A DNA stretch of 64,000 bases from Cucumis sativus (GCF_000004075.3 NC_026655.2:5208001-5272000); one strand, 5' to 3'; shown: positions 12,544-26,485, numbered from the stretch's first letter. The notes: a model not told the origin generated them from the sequence alone. Numbers and translations: made by a program.

Positions 12544-15399
12544 ATATAATTAATATGTGTATGTATAATAATAAACCCAACTAACTAATCTCTTTTATTA
12601 AGATCTCATTATATAAAGTTTAGTATCATTGCAAAAATTTTGATACCCAAATCCCCAACCCCCCCTTTTTGCTTCATTAATTTTATATCATGCAATGCAT
12701 TGAACCTAATCTCTCATTTTTCTGTCTTAACTTATATATTATTAATCTTTTAGATCCTTCAAGTAGTACATAGTATTTGCACTATTTCATTGTTCCTTTT
12801 CTTTTCCTTTTTCCCTTTGTTTCTTTTGCTTTCTTATTTTTTTTCTTTAACTTTAAGTTTAAATTGCAATTTACTTAAATAATCCATCTTTTCAAAACCT
12901 ATTAGTATATATATAAAAAAAATATATAGTTTTGACAGAGTTTTGATATTGTAATTATAATTCATGGTACGATTTAGGATGGTTTTTATTAATTTATGTT
13001 TTTTTTCTTGATTCTTTTTTAAATTTAACTAACAACACAACTCTTTAATTTAAAAAATTTACGCATGGAAAAAAAAATGTAATTTTGAAAAATAAAAAAC
13101 CAAAAAATGTTATAAAAATTACTATTAATTTAACTCCACACATTTGATAAAAATACATAAAATTGGGGTAGTGTTAGTTAGGTGCATAAATTAGTGGGTA
13201 GGTCTCTAACAACAAAGTCCATTAAACATTCTCTGGCCATTGTACCAAACAACACATATTAAGTCCAAAAATTGGTGACACACACCACAACATCACAACC
13301 AAAAAGGGGATTTCAAAGTTGCCAAAATTTTATTTTCATTCTGCAATTTATTTTGTAGGTCTAACAAAGGACAGAAGCCCACAAAATGGGTTTGTATTCT
13401 TGTGCTGTAAATGTTGGTATTGCAAAAAAAAAAAAAGGAAGAAAGAAAGGAAGAGCGACCAATAAACAAATGCCCATAAATTGGTTTACAAAAGCCTGCC
13501 ATTACCAAAGAGCAAAGGAATCTCCTTTTGCAATTTGCAAGAGAATGTTGTTAGTAATAAGGCCAAATTCTTTCTGAGCTGCTCTTTCTTTCTTCAACTG
13601 TCTTGTATTATTGTATTCCCTTTTTTTCATAAATATATACCTCTTTCTTTTGTTTTACCACTACACATTCTATTCTGTCTCACTTTAAAACTTACCACAA
13701 TTATTAACTTTGTCTCCTTTCTAAAAATTTAAATCTTATTGGGTAGAAAGATGAAACGTTAAAAGAGATTGTTTCATAGTACCTGATTGTAGATTTTAAA
13801 AGTTAGTTGAGAAATCGACAATTAATTGATCAATAAATTGTGCAAAGTAGAAAGCATTTGAGAAATTGACATAGAGATTTTTGTGGTTTACTAATACTTC
13901 GTTGATTACATCCACAGGAAAAGGAAGAGAGTAGCGGCACTTGTTATTAAAAAGATTAAGAGGCTGCACCAATAGGATTAAGAATTTGTACTTGGTCATT
14001 GGATTACCAAATAGCATATACAATACATTATTCTAACGTTAATGATCATTGAAGAATAATATATGAACGCATTTTAAAATGCATCTATCTTTATACATAT
14101 CAATTTGATAGTACATAATATTTAACTTTAAATACAGATTCGAGAAACTATGATCAGTAACTTTACAACGGGACGAGGACAAAGTTGCTTTTCGTAATTT
14201 TTAAATTTTTCTAAAAATAATTTCTCTTCGATAATATTATATGCTTCTAGAATTTTGTTATTTTCGGTTTGTTTTCACTATTTGGTGTGAATGTTAATGT
14301 TGTTTTTTCCTTAATTTTCTAGGTGAGATTGAGTGAGTTTTGTGATGTGATGTTATATTTCGTATATTTGTTGGCAAAGAATAATATATTCCATAATTAA
14401 AGATGGAAGATTTCTATCTTTCACTTTACATTTTATTAAAAGTTAAAACTCAAAAAATGAATTCATCATTCTTACGTTAACTTGTAGTTTTAAATTTTGA
14501 TAAAACGATAGTTGAAATGCATATGACAAACGTTAAACACGTTACTTTTTTAAAAAAATTTAATAATAATCTTTAAGAAAATGTTAAAAATGAAGATAAA
14601 TTATTATAGAATCAAATATGTCAAAAGTAAATAAAAAAAATAGATAAATTATTTTTTCGATGGATTTTTAGTGGCTTGTTTAGCTCGTTTGGCTCAATTG
14701 TTAATCGTTTGATTTTATTCGTTTTACTACATGTTCCATAATCCATAACACAAGTTTGTTGAGAATGTGTGAAAGTAAGACCCAAGTCCACAGACATCTG
14801 GGTAATTCAAGCATCCCAAAAGAGCTAATTATGCATCAAGCCTTTGGTTGGTGATCTAGTCAAGTTTGTTTAATTGTTTAAACAAAAGAGAAATAACCAA
14901 ATCAAAATCATTAGCAATAACGTACAATCTCTTATTCAATACCTATGTCAACACTGCTTGATATTGTTACGTGTTCTAGATGGATGTTAAACAATGGACT
15001 ACCTCCACCTCAAAAAGGTAAACAAAATTTTGTGTGTTTACCTAAATTAAACGTTCGAATACTAACTTAAGTTATGTGTAGACATTTTTTAATTAAAATA
15101 TTTCACGACCATTCGAAATAATTTATCAAAATAAATATCTTTTTTTTTTAAATCATCCCAATAATTATTTAATATGTAGTAATCTGTGTTGTTGTTTATT
15201 CCTTTTGTTAAAAAAAACTTTAAACATTGTTGATGTGGAATGGGCCTCCAGCTCGCGATTGATTATTGGGCTTGTTTTCTGGACTGTGGGTTACATAATT
15301 GAGCCCAGTGTAGTGTACTTTAGGGCCTGTTTGTTTAGCCCAAAATTTTAACGTTTTGTATGTGATTTTCCAGAAAATTAGATTTAATAAAAACTACCA

Positions 15400-15580
15400 T
15401 TTTAGAAATAATAATTAAATATAACAAAATTTATTAGTGATAGACTTTTATCGCATACATAATCATATAGTTCATTAGTAATAGATCAATATTTTCATAG
15501 GACTCCTATCACTCATAAATTTTGATAGATTTTGTTATATCTATAATATTTTAAATGTTGTTATATATATACTAATATTT
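15400..15580. repeat. Foldback repeat, copy 2
   Basis: Same family as the copies at 10726 and 45828. The left end reads aaatataacaaaatttatta then gtgatag; the right end returns as cctatcactcataaattttg then atagattttgttatat. The centre is longer than in copy 1. The GATAG/CTATC pairs at the inner ends of the arms are shared with copy 3. Confidence 0.5.
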
Positions 15581-17013
15581 TGAATATAATTGCTATATAC
15601 GATACTTGTTTGAAGCTAGAGAGACTTCTTGATCGGATTATTTAAAAGTTAGAAGATATAAGTTTGATAATAGATTGATATATTATAAACTTACGGCTAC
15701 TAACTAACTATGTTTACTTACTAATAACATCCACAATTCGACATCATTGCAATTTGTTGGCATTTGATAACGGTCCCTGTGTCTTTGGATATTGTTGGTT
15801 GGACGCTCTTTATGGTACATTTGTTTGATAGCAATACTATTGGACCAACAATTACAATGTATCTAAATGTTAGCTTGTTCTGTATACATAACGACAAAAA
15901 ATAAATGATCAATCATACTCTAATTAAGCAACAATCAAAGTTTAATTAATACAATTTTTTTCAACATTTTATAAATTTCTTAAAAATTTTCATATCATAA
16001 AATTGAGATCTTAACGTTTTTATTGACATCACATTTAGAAGACTGTTAACATGTAATTATAAAATTGTGTACATTCCAATCTTCGACGATCAAACGTGAG
16101 GATCTAAAATTAGTAAATTATTTAATTGATATCCAACTTCCGAATAACATTGACACAAAACAGTATATGAATATTAGTGAATTGCAAATAAAAAGACATA
16201 TAGTTAAATTGTTACAATAAGATCATCACTTTAGTACAAATTTAATATGTTTCAGATCTTTCTCTTTCAAATACACAAAATCTTACTATAAAATAATATT
16301 CAAATTGTTTTATTAAAAAACATAAAGTATAATTATAAAACATAGAATGATGACACGTGTAAATACATTAGAAAATGACAAGTTTGCAAACAAGTTAATT
16401 TGTTTAATTTATTATAAAAAATGATAGGTTAAAAAGAGACTCAAAACTGACCCCACATGCACCAAAATTAAAAATTAAAAAAGAGCCATTAATTAATTTT
16501 AAAATATAATTTAAAAAGATTCAAAATAGGCAAATAATTTAAAATATTTAATAGTTTAAATTTTAAAGTCATTAAAAAAGAGTTTTTCCAAAAAAAATGT
16601 ATTATTAAAAACATTGTTTTAGAATGAAAATTAGGGTAATTTAGATTGGATTCGGATAACTATTTAGTTTTCTCTCTAAAAGAAATTTATTTTTACGGGT
16701 TGGAAGGGATTGTTGAATTTTTAACCAAATTTCAAAATTTCAAAATAATTTTAGAAAGATGGGGTTATTTTATTTTATATTTTTAATTAAGTTGTTTTGT
16801 TTTAATAAAAAAAAAAAAAGTTAGAAAGAAGGTGAGATTATTATATTATTTTATAAAAATGGAAAGAAGTTAGAAAAGGTGTTTGAAGGGCAAATTTGTG
16901 TACTTTCATTTTATTCACTTTTTCGCCTCTCATTGTTCATTTTCAGGACAAATTGAAAACCCATTTCTCCCCTTCCATAAACCCTCAATTTCTCCATTTC
17001 AAATTCATCCGAA

Positions 17014-20000
17014 ATGGGAGAAATCAAACGTAAAAGAGGCCGAAAAGCCAAAGATTCCAAGCCGGAGGCCCTAGATTTTCCTCCCCCCACCACTGCTACT
17101 GCCACCGTCGCCATGGATGACGTTTTTTCAGTTAGCAACGTCGAGCTTATGGAACCAGCATCCACTTCTAAGCACCATCAGAACCGCCGTGGGAGACCTA
17201 AGAAGCTTTCCAAGCATGTCGATAATCCCGACAAGTTCCCGCAATTGTCTCCGTCTAGACGTGGCCCTCGCGCTGTCGAAAATGGCGAATTTGCAGCTTC
17301 CGGCGATGCCTTGCCGTCTTCTATCGTTTCGGAAAGGGTGCAACCGGAATGGCCAGGCATGGCGAGAGTCATGCCGGCCATGGACGCTGTGGTTAAGGTG
17401 TTTTGTGTCCACACGGAGCCCAATTTTTCTCTTCCTTGGCAGAGAAAGAGGCAATATAGTTCGAGTAGTAGTGGATTTGTGATTGGTGGAAGGAGGGTTC
17501 TCACGAATGCGCATTCCGTCGAGCATTATACCCAGGTTAAGCTTAAGAAGCGTGGTTCAGATACGAAGTATTTGGCGACCGTACTTGCAATCGGGACTGA
17601 ATGCGACATCGGTAATGGGATCCGTTGCCCTTGGGTTTTAATTTAATTTGTGATTCTTGGATTTGAACATGACGGATAAATTTTCACCCTAGATTATGCT
17701 ACGTTCGACCTTTTCTCTATGTTTATCTCAATCTGCAATTTTGGGGACGTTATCATGCGTTCCGGTTGTTCAAGATTGTATTGTTTCTAGAGTTGAGAAT
17801 CCTAGTCATTTCTTAGTGGGGTTAAACTTCGCACAAATTCATCATTTAGACTTGGGGAAATTCCTCGTAGTCATTTGCATCTTGATTTAGCAAATGGGTT
17901 ACTTTAGATGAGATTCACTCTGCGCATTTATGTTTGGTTATTGTTACGATGGATAAATGTGAAAACTTTGTATGTAATAGGAAGACAAGGATTGATAAAT
18001 CTGTCTATAATTAAAAATGTGGATGGTGGAAATGGATCACGATTTATGTAATTATGGTTTTACCTACCATTTTTCTCGTTGCATTTGCATGGATTTATGG
18101 TTCCATACATTTATTTTTTCGTCAACTTAAAACATTAAGTATTATGATGTATGATAATGCAGCAATGCTTACTGTTGATGACGATGAGTTTTGGGTGGGA
18201 GTTTCGCCGGTGGAATTTGGGGAGTTACCTGCACTGCAAGATGCAGTAACTGTTGTTGGTTATCCAATTGGAGGTGATACAATTTCTGTCACAAGTGGGG
18301 TTGTATCGCGGATAGAAATCCTTTCTTATGTGCACGGGTCAACCGAGCTTCTCGGTCTACAGGTTTTGCGCTTTGAGCCTTGACGACATTACTGCTTTTA
18401 GTTTTTTGGAATAGGGATAATGGTCGATGCTTTACGTCAACTATTTTCTACTGTAGATAGATGCTGCTATAAACTCTGGTAATTCTGGTGGGCCTGCCTT
18501 TAATGATAAAGGCAACTGTGTAGGCATTGCATTTCAGTCACTCAAGCATGAAGATGCAGAAAACATAGGTTATGTCATACCAACACCAGTTATCTTGCAT
18601 TTTATTCGGGACTACGAGAAGAATGGAGCATACACAGGTATTTGGGCACTTAGAGTGGGACGAATATCAGACTGTGGTCCTTTTATGTTGTTTTCATTGA
18701 TTGAATTGGCCTTTGTTATGATTTTCTTTGTTCTTTACTTGAAGCAATAAAATTTATTGGATGCCAGGCTTTCCAATTCTTGGTCTTGAGTGGCAGAAAA
18801 TGGAAAATCCTGATCTTCGTGAGGCTATGGGTATGAAGCAAGATCAGAAAGGTGTCCGTATTAGGCGTATCGATCCTACCGGCCCAGAATCCAAAGTTTT
18901 GAAGCCAGCAGATATTATTCTCAGCTTTGATGGGGTCGATATTGCAAATGATGGAACAGGTAAATATGTATTTTATCATTTTTACATGATGTAAAAGCAT
19001 CATCCTTGAACTGACAACCATCTATTGACTCATGTAGCCTCTTCTTTAATAATACTTTATAGTAATTACATACTTTGATTACTTCCATAACACTGAGAAG
19101 ATTTGCAAAATATACAAAGATACATATAGTTCACTAGCTACCAAAAGTAGAAAGAAAGGTAGACACACTAACCTAAACCACCAATGAATTGAGTAAAAAG
19201 CTCTCCTATGATAGAAGGCTGAATGAGGTTAAAGCATAATTGCTGAGTACTGTTGCTTGCAGCAATATGTTAAAAAAGCAAGCCTGCCACATCTTTGTTT
19301 TTTCTTTTCCTTTTCTAAATACTAAATGAGAAAAATGTTTCATGCCTATTTCTTTGGAAGATTTCTAATCTCCTTTCTTCTAGTTTCCTTCATGTCTGTT
19401 TCATTGCACAATAATTTTGATAAGTTTTATATTTTTTCTATCCCACTTCCCTGAAGCTGGGTTTATTTCCCTTGCATCTTGTGTTGACTTAATTTCCAGA
19501 GGCTATTGAGCACTCAGTATATTTGCGGGCCTTTAGAAAAACACTGATTTGCTGGTCTAATGCGAGTGCATTTCAGAATCTAATCCTTGGATTATTTCTT
19601 CTGTGTCTGCACAAGTTATAACCTTATTTTGGAAAGTATGTCTGTAGAAGCCCCTTCTTTCTTATTTGATAGCCCACTCTGTCACTATTTTTTGCAGTTC
19701 CTTTCAGGCATGGTGAGCGTATAGGATTTAGTTACCTTGTCTCTCAGAAATATACTGGTGATAGTGCAACGATAAAAGTTCTGCGCAACTCTGAGACACT
19801 TAGTTTTAACTACCAGCTTGCAACTTATAGAAGGCTCATTCCGGCACACAATGAAGGCAGACCCCCTTCTTATTACATTGTAGCAGGATTTGTTTTTTCC
19901 ACTGTATCTGTTCCTTATCTTCGTTCTGAGGTTTGTTAACCAACATACTTTTCTCCTCCCTCCGCATTCTATAACTAAGCTTCAGTAGTTGCTTTGATTT

Positions 20001-22219
20001 TCTCTTCTATGTTTTATTAGAATTTACATGATGGATTAACGTGTTTAAAAGTTTGTTGAACAGAATTTACATAGAATTTTGTTTAGTGGTTATATATCAT
20101 AATCCTGTTAGGCATGATTCTCTTATTGTCTGTGCAACGAGTATAGCTCTCGGGTATCTAGCTCAGCTTTTACCTGCTTTTTGGTACTATTTGATTCTTC
20201 TATTGTAGTATTATGAGGGCACTGTAAATGAGATTAAAACTTGTACAGCAGCATCCTCAATGACACTATAGCTGTGTTAATGTGTCAGATTTTAGGCCTA
20301 TTAACTTTGCCTCTAAACCCTAAACTTAAAATAGATCCTCCAAAACAAAGTGCACTGTTAGGTTCTACATTCTTCAGTGAGTCAAAGAACATTTCATCGG
20401 TGGATCTCATTCCATTCAGTTTTGGAATGTATGTACCATTTAATTTCTTAACCAGCTTATGTTGAAGGTCGAGAAAACATAGATCTCATTTTGATCATTA
20501 GTGGAACAATAGAAGACTGGTGGGAAGAAAAAGAGGATTTGTTTTCAAGATGTGAAATTGAGACCGGTTGATCTTGGAAGCCAATGCTGTGAGAAAGTGT
20601 ATTACAGAGTGGATTGAAATTTCCTTGATGTGGCCTGCGTTATGAATTTAGCTAAGTTAGTTGTCAACTAAACTTATGTTTATTTCCATTGCTGGAGGGA
20701 AGGCTTTCAGGTGGGAAGTTTCCTTATTGTTTATATTTGTGTTAGAAATACTAACAGGAAAATATTAGAGACATAATTAAGCATATTTGGAGGACTATTT
20801 GCCATCAACGGGAGTTGGCGAGTATGTTGTATGTAGGGCGAGTTATTAGGAGGTTTGGAGGAAGGCAGAATATGGGAAGAATATCTCTCCCCAGAAAAGA
20901 GGTTGCAAATGGCCTCTCCAATTGAAGAGGATTGAAGAGAAGAGAGCTACAGAGTTGGAAAAGAGGGGAACATTTACCGCAATTAACCCCCTGATTATAG
21001 GCTTAAAAAAATTATAAAAGGAGAGACTCATATCTTGGAAGATACGCTTATAGCTTTCTTGCCAAGTATTCCAGTAGAAAACTGTTTTAAGATTCTCCCA
21101 CAGAGCCTTTTCTTCAATATATTGTGGTACACAGTTATGGAATGATTCTACGTGTTTAAGCTAAGAATTTTTAAATCAGCAGTGCATACTGAATGTTGAT
21201 AGCATAGTAGAAAGAGGAATAAATTTGAGTAGAGAACACTAGCATCACTCTTATTCATAAACGTCCATTTCTACAAGCTATGATATATATATATATAAAG
21301 ATTGTAGTTCGAATTTTGAAGTTCTTACTGATTTGATGTTAAGTTTGCGTAAATCATGATACTGAACTTTCTGAAAATGCTTGGAATTGTAGTATGGAAA
21401 GGATTATGAATATGAAGCTCCAGTCAAACTCTTGGACAAACTATTGCATTCAATGCCCCAATCACCAGATGAGCAGCTAGTGGTGGTTTCCCAGGTTCTC
21501 TCACTTACCCTCTTCTCTTCAGTTTAGTGTGCTATATCTGTTGTGTATTATAGCATGTTTGGGAGTGATTTTGAAATTGTTAAAATCACTTTTATCACGT
21601 TCAAGTTTGCTCCACAGCATGCTTTTAACAATTTAAAATCAATATCGATTGTATGAATATTGGATTTATAAGTGTAGAATCAAATATTACATTGATTTGC
21701 AATAACTAAATGCATATTATGGAGTTATTTTGAACCTGTACTTTTTTTGGATTCTTAACCTCAACCGTTTCTTGTAAATTTCTTGCAGGTACTTGTGGCT
21801 GATATCAACATTGGGTATGAAGACATCGTTAACACCCAGGTCTGGATTATATCTTGCTAATCCACTAGAACGACATCATTTTGACTGCAAGTTATTAATA
21901 ACTCTGCTCAATCATCTTTGTGCATGATAGGTCCTTGCTTTCAATGGTAAACCTGTGAAGAACCTCAAGAGCTTGGCTAACATGGTCGAAAGTTGCGACG
22001 ATGAATTTTTAAAGTTCGATTTAGAATATCAACAGGTTCTGCCCCCCCTCTCTTAAGGACTATCTCTATTTTTTCTAATGATATCTTGAGTCTCATTTTC
22101 TATCTGCTGCAATCTTCCAGATAGTTGTCCTCCGCACAAGTACAGCCAAAGCAGCCACTTCAGATATTCTGGCCACACATTGCATACCCTCAGCTATGTC
22201 TAACGATCTCAAGACCTAA
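17014..22219 (+). CDS. DEG9: DEG9-type (DegP9) serine protease
   Basis: Nine exons (17014..17611, 18163..18362, 18457..18637, 18768..18959, 19698..19930, 21393..21494, 21789..21839, 21931..22035, 22121..22219) encode 586 residues, close to the Arabidopsis DEG9 length. The trypsin-like triad is intact: H167 in TNAHSVEH, D198 in ECDIAML and S276 in [13 protein letters not shown]-type segments follow (about 330-390 and after 480). The basic stretches KRKRGRKAK (5-13) and RRGRPKK (58-64, AT-hook-like) fit the known nuclear/nucleolar site of DEG9. Deg proteases are ATP-independent and degrade or process target proteins; Arabidopsis DEG9 is reported to act on the cytokinin regulator ARR4. Intron 5 (19931..21392, 1.46 kb) is the longest. 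No defect is visible. Confidence 0.96.
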
Positions 22220-23333
22220 CTTCAGATTGAAATTTTTTTAGGTATACGTGTAGTTTATTGTACTCGTCTACCGCCCTGCTGAGTATGTGAAGGTTCTGAA
22301 AGGTTTCATTTGAAGTGTGTGTATGCTTTCCTTCTTCATGACGTTGGGTTTAATACGAATGGTAGGAGGTAGATTTTCAAAAGGATTAGAATGAAAGATA
22401 GAATCGATCAAGAGTTAAAAACTGCATTGTATTGACTTCTCAGCTCTTGGAAGTTTTGATTAAATGATATTGGTAGTTGGTTAGGTGGATTTGATGACTC
22501 TCTATCCCTCACTGAACCCTACTTGTCGAAACTCTTTACCATTGATAATGTGATGATAACTAGCTAACTTATGGTGCAGTTTCTTGAATAACTGCCAACC
22601 ATTTCAGCCGTGACCAAACCGTTGTATGTGGTTTTGCTTTCATAATAAGGGTTGTGTGAAGTTGAACTAGAACCAGGTTTAGGCAATTTGGTTCTTCACC
22701 TCTGCTGGGACTGTATTGGCTTCCTTCCCTAACCCTTTAGTTGGTTAGTACAGAAGTGAACATGACAATGTTGGGTCTATTTAGGATGATTTTCTAAGCG
22801 TTTTCAAACCTAAGTTCGAAATTTTTCTCAAAACAACCATGGAAAGCTTTTGCTATGGAAAAAAAGTTTATGTTTTTTCTATTTAGCGCAAAAATAAAAA
22901 ACGAAATAACAAAAAGTATAAGGCATAATAGAGTTGAATGGAGGGAGACGATGAATAATATGTATAGTTTTTAATTGAAGTAAAAATTATTTTGGAACAA
23001 AGTTTAAATCTGTGACTTTATAAATGAAATCAATCTAAACTATTAGGAGTTTTTCTTTAAAAAGAGAATAGTGATAATGATAATTTAATTTAAGCTTGAA
23101 CTCTGCCATGACTAAAATGTTGTATGGGCCCCCGACCCGCTGATTCGTGCCCCATTTACATCCACAACTGAACGAAGTCGAACTTGTACCAAGACGAAGA
23201 AGGCGGCAACGAAGCAACCTCTTCCTTCCTCCAAACCAATTCGTTCTTTTTACTTTGTGGGTCGCTTAGTCTTCTTGCGTTTTTCTCTGCTTTTGATCTA
23301 GATTCAGCTCATCCCTTCTTCAATCAACCAACA
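22220..23333. other. Interval between DEG9 and the HIG1-domain gene
   Basis: It contains the DEG9 3' untranslated region and the promoter of the next gene. A site II-type TGGGCC lies at 23125..23130, about 200 bp before the next start codon. That element is frequent in promoters of plant nuclear genes for mitochondrial and ribosomal proteins. Nothing else is recognisable. Confidence 0.5.
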
Positions 23334-24025
23334 ATGAGCTCCGACGAACCCAATTTGGACGAGTTCTTCGTTGAGAAAAAGCGCGCTAGGAACCCTCTTG
23401 TCCCCATCGGTAATTTCCCCTAATTTCTTCCTCCTTCCTATTGCTGTTGCTTCAATTTCATTGATGTCTGTTGAATGGTTGTATTGGACGTCTCCTTGTG
23501 TGTATATTTTCTTGTTTTTTCTTCCCCTTTGTGCTGTCCGGCGTCCGATTATAATCAGAAATGAATATGTTTTGGTTTATATGTTTACCCTTTTGGCGGT
23601 TAGGTTGCTACCTGAGTTAATTTCAACTAAACGAAACGAATTCTAGAGTGATTCTATCGAGCATCTGATTTTGAGCAAATTGCAGGAAGTGGGGGGTTTT
23701 CCTTTTTCAATACTGCAACACGAAGGGTTTTCATTTTAGTGTTGTATATGAGTTAAAATTGCTTATGAGAGTCGGTGGTTTGTAATTCTAGATATAAAGT
23801 TGTGTTCTTTTTTCTCCGTTGGTTTGTTTGTTTGATAGAATTCGATATTCAGGTGCACTTGCCACTGCTGGGGTTCTCACTGCTGGATTAATAAGCTTTA
23901 GACGAGGCAACTCTCAATTGGGGCAGATGTTAATGAGAGCTCGTGTAGTTGTCCAAGGTGCTACAGTAGCACTGATGGTTGGCACGGCTTATTACTATGG
24001 AGAGAATCCTTGGCGGTCGAGTTAA
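23334..24025 (+). CDS. HIG1-domain (hypoxia-induced, RCF1-like) mitochondrial membrane protein
   Basis: Two exons, 23334..23409 and 23853..24025, encode 82 residues. The HIG1 domain fills residues about 22-78: two membrane helices around a loop that carries the family's Q-x3-R-x-R-x3-Q motif (QMLMRARVVVQ). The acidic amino end (SSDEPNLDEFF) and the WRSS end are typical of small plant members. HIG1/RCF1 proteins sit in the inner mitochondrial membrane and help assemble or stabilise respiratory supercomplexes; some are induced by hypoxia. A TGGGCC box upstream fits a nuclear gene for a mitochondrial protein. Neither exon would be convincing alone, but the junction restores the PIGALATAGVL continuity of the family. 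Confidence 0.92.
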
Positions 24026-26233
24026 AACGTCCATGTACTGCTCTTTATGACTTTCTTTTCACCATCTTGTTTTACATTGCGACATTTCAGTAAACAATGA
24101 AAGATTTGTTGTCTTGCTATCTTTCTTTAGGTATAAGCCATAACAATCTTATTCTGTGATTCGGTAACGATATTTATATATACTCGAAATAATTCTTCAG
24201 GGGAAGGAAGTGTAATATGTATTCATTCTTGGGCTTAGGTGTATTGCCTTTAAAGATATTAATCTTGGTGTATTATTGATTTTTTTTTCCTTATCTTTTA
24301 TTTGAAGTTCAACGCGTTATGTTGGAGCATTAACAATATAACTGAGAATCATTGGGCCTATTCTCAATGTCTTCATCTTAGTTCGATGAGCATCCATATA
24401 TTATATTGATATATATATTCCCCTTATGACATATGATGGAGGAGCTTACTCATTCTAATTGTCTTCTTCTCTCCTTTATGTTGGGCATATGACAAAGTTA
24501 TTTGTACTCTGCATTAATAGAGATAAGGGGAAGGGAGAGACAAGTTAGAAGTTAGGCATGTGGATGTTTTATTTCCTTTCTTCCGTTCTTTTTGATTCCA
24601 CATGGTTTCTATTTGGCAGCATTGAAGTTGTGGCTGTAGATAAGCAAATTCTAAATTTCATTTTCATGTCTAAATCAATAGTTATACTTTATTTTGAAAT
24701 TTCAACTTGAGATCTGTCACTGCATTTCCTTTAGATTCAACAAATAGGAATGTCTCAATATGGGGTAGGACCCTGCTTCTCTCCTAATCTTCTCCGCTTT
24801 CTCATTAATGTTAAGCTTCCACCTGGTTACAAATCATTGGGGGTGGAAAGTGCAAATCTTCTTCTCCACATGTTCTCATCTGCCAGTCCTTCGAGCGGTT
24901 CTATATGTTTCTCTAATTACTTTCAGCATTGAATGGAATTTGTCTATGAATTCCAGTCTTCAGATGTATTTGTGCAGATGAAAGAAATATGGTACATGTG
25001 CATTGTATAATTAGAAAGTCCTTTATGACTGAACTATAATTTAAATATTCTTGATCAATAAATCTATGTTCTTGCCTACAATATTATAATTGGAATTGTT
25101 TTAGTTCCATCCCTTATGAATCTACTAGATGCCATAATGTTAATTTATCTGTATTGATGTGGTTTACTGATTCTGGTGACAAGGAAATTTAGTATGTAAA
25201 TGAATACTGATGAGAATGATGACTTTTATTAATTTTGCAATGTTATCTTCAAAAGTTTGCCTTATGCATCAGCCTTCAGCTTTTTGTATATTATGGAGTC
25301 AGAGATGTTGATTTTGCTCATCTTTCAACTTTGACTGATCAATTTGATGCAGAATTAGCTTCTCTTCAAAACGAAATTACTCTTTAAACTCAAATATAAG
25401 GTGAAGTTATTTGAAGTTCGTTCAACCATTATCGATAAATTCAGAAGCAATCTTCTTGCTGAAGTAATGTAAGTCTCTTCCTGCTTCCTTCATGATGATA
25501 ACAAGACCAATACATATAGAAAGATCCTTAAATTTCTTTATTCTGAAGTTCGTTGTTCTTGTTTGTTTGTCCTTTGTTTTCTTTGTTTTCTTTTACGTTT
25601 CTATTGGACGCTTGTATCTTTGAACAATTTTCTTTTCATGTGTCAGTTAAAGCTGGATCTTGTTCTTAGAACTCAGGGACATAGTGATATCCAGTTTGTA
25701 AAAGTTCTTTTTTGTTATGTTTTTTAATTGATTCACTCATCTATTATTTTACATTCTTTCATGTGTTAACCAAATGTTTATACAGAACAGAATTCCACTT
25801 CCCTTCTCTTCAAGGAATTGGATAAGCCACAGCATGTGGGTGACGTTAGTAGTCATTGGAGAGCAAATAATCAGCACGTGAGCTGAAGGACAGGTGTCGG
25901 AATGCTAGGGAATTTAGTGTCAGTTGTCTGTCAATTTCTGGCAAACAAAAACTAGTGGACATGATTTTCCATCCAAAATCTGCCCGCCACGTGTACAGAA
26001 CCCTCCTTCCATACCCATACAATGTCTCCAACTGTTTGCCCACATGGAATCACAGTTCCCCACCTGAAACTCAATCCTTCATTTCTCCATAGAAAAACTC
26101 AAAAAACCCCACCACCCAATTGAAGTTTCTCTTCTTATATATATACAAAACTCAAAGCCATTCGCACAAGTCATCTCTTTCCTACTCCCTTCATTAATTA
26201 CCCTTTTTGTATTGGGTTTATACTTTTCTCTCT
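24026..26233. other. 2.2-kb interval with two unexplained coding-like stretches
   Basis: No gene is called. Two short stretches have balanced composition and look like old exons without a recognised family: 24750..24932 (60 codons with PPGYKSLGVESANLLLH) and about 25290..25384 (reads ..YYGVRDVDFAHLSTL.. and ends at a stop). The final 150 bp before 26234 have the look of a promoter and leader: an AT run ttatatatatac near 26135, then pyrimidine-rich sequence. Confidence 0.4.
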
Positions 26234-26485
26234 ATGGCTTTAGCAGATTTGATGGCTAATTCTAGTTCCTCTTGCCATCACAGTGTGACTGCTTCAAGCT
26301 TGAAGAGGAAGAGGAGAGAAGCACGAGAAGTTCGCCGTAAAGTTCAGAAGCTCCGGTGGGTGATCCCTGGTGGTCGAGGGTTGCAGCGGGAACATCTCTT
26401 CGCTAAAACGGCTTATTATATATTGCATTTGAGATTGAAAGTTTGTGCTCTTGAAAGCGTTCTCAAATTGCAGGGAGAGGCCTAA
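26234..26485 (+). CDS. Atypical HLH transcriptional regulator, IBH1/PAR1-like
   Basis: A single exon of 83 residues. After a Ser-rich start, residues about 24-77 form a helix-loop-helix: a basic run KRKRREAREVRRK, helix 1 ending in LRWVIPGGRGL, and helix 2 TAYYILHLRLKVCALESVL. The canonical His-Glu-Arg DNA contacts of true bHLH factors are missing from the basic run. Proteins of this type (IBH1, PAR1, AIF groups) do not bind DNA but trap bHLH partners, and usually restrain cell elongation in brassinosteroid, gibberellin or light pathways. That role is inferred from the family. The start is the ATG at 26234, preceded by a pyrimidine-rich leader. Which subgroup it belongs to is uncertain. Confidence 0.85.
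   Translation: MALADLMANSSSSCHHSVTASSLKRKRREAREVRRKVQKLRWVIPGGRGLQREHLFAKTAYYILHLRLKVCALESVLKLQGEA

Larger units (their letters stand above)
9453..17013. other. 7.5-kb gene desert with repeat relics
   Basis: No coding gene can be supported here. The DNA is very AT-rich, with many poly-A and poly-T runs. It holds a SINE-like relic (10435..10540), two foldback-repeat copies (10726..10813 and 15400..15580), a 39-bp tandem duplication (10830..10907), a short CTCTTCAT repeat (12506..12543), and a cluster of TGGGCC/GGGCT motifs at about 15249-15345. The last few hundred bases before 17014 should hold the DEG9 promoter; its presumed leader from about 16890 is pyrimidine-rich. Confidence 0.6.

Noticed and set aside
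17128-17526. Minus-strand frames of 132 and 108 codons across DEG9 exon 1
   Set aside because: Antisense to a strongly supported coding exon; composition follows from the GC-rich sense codons.
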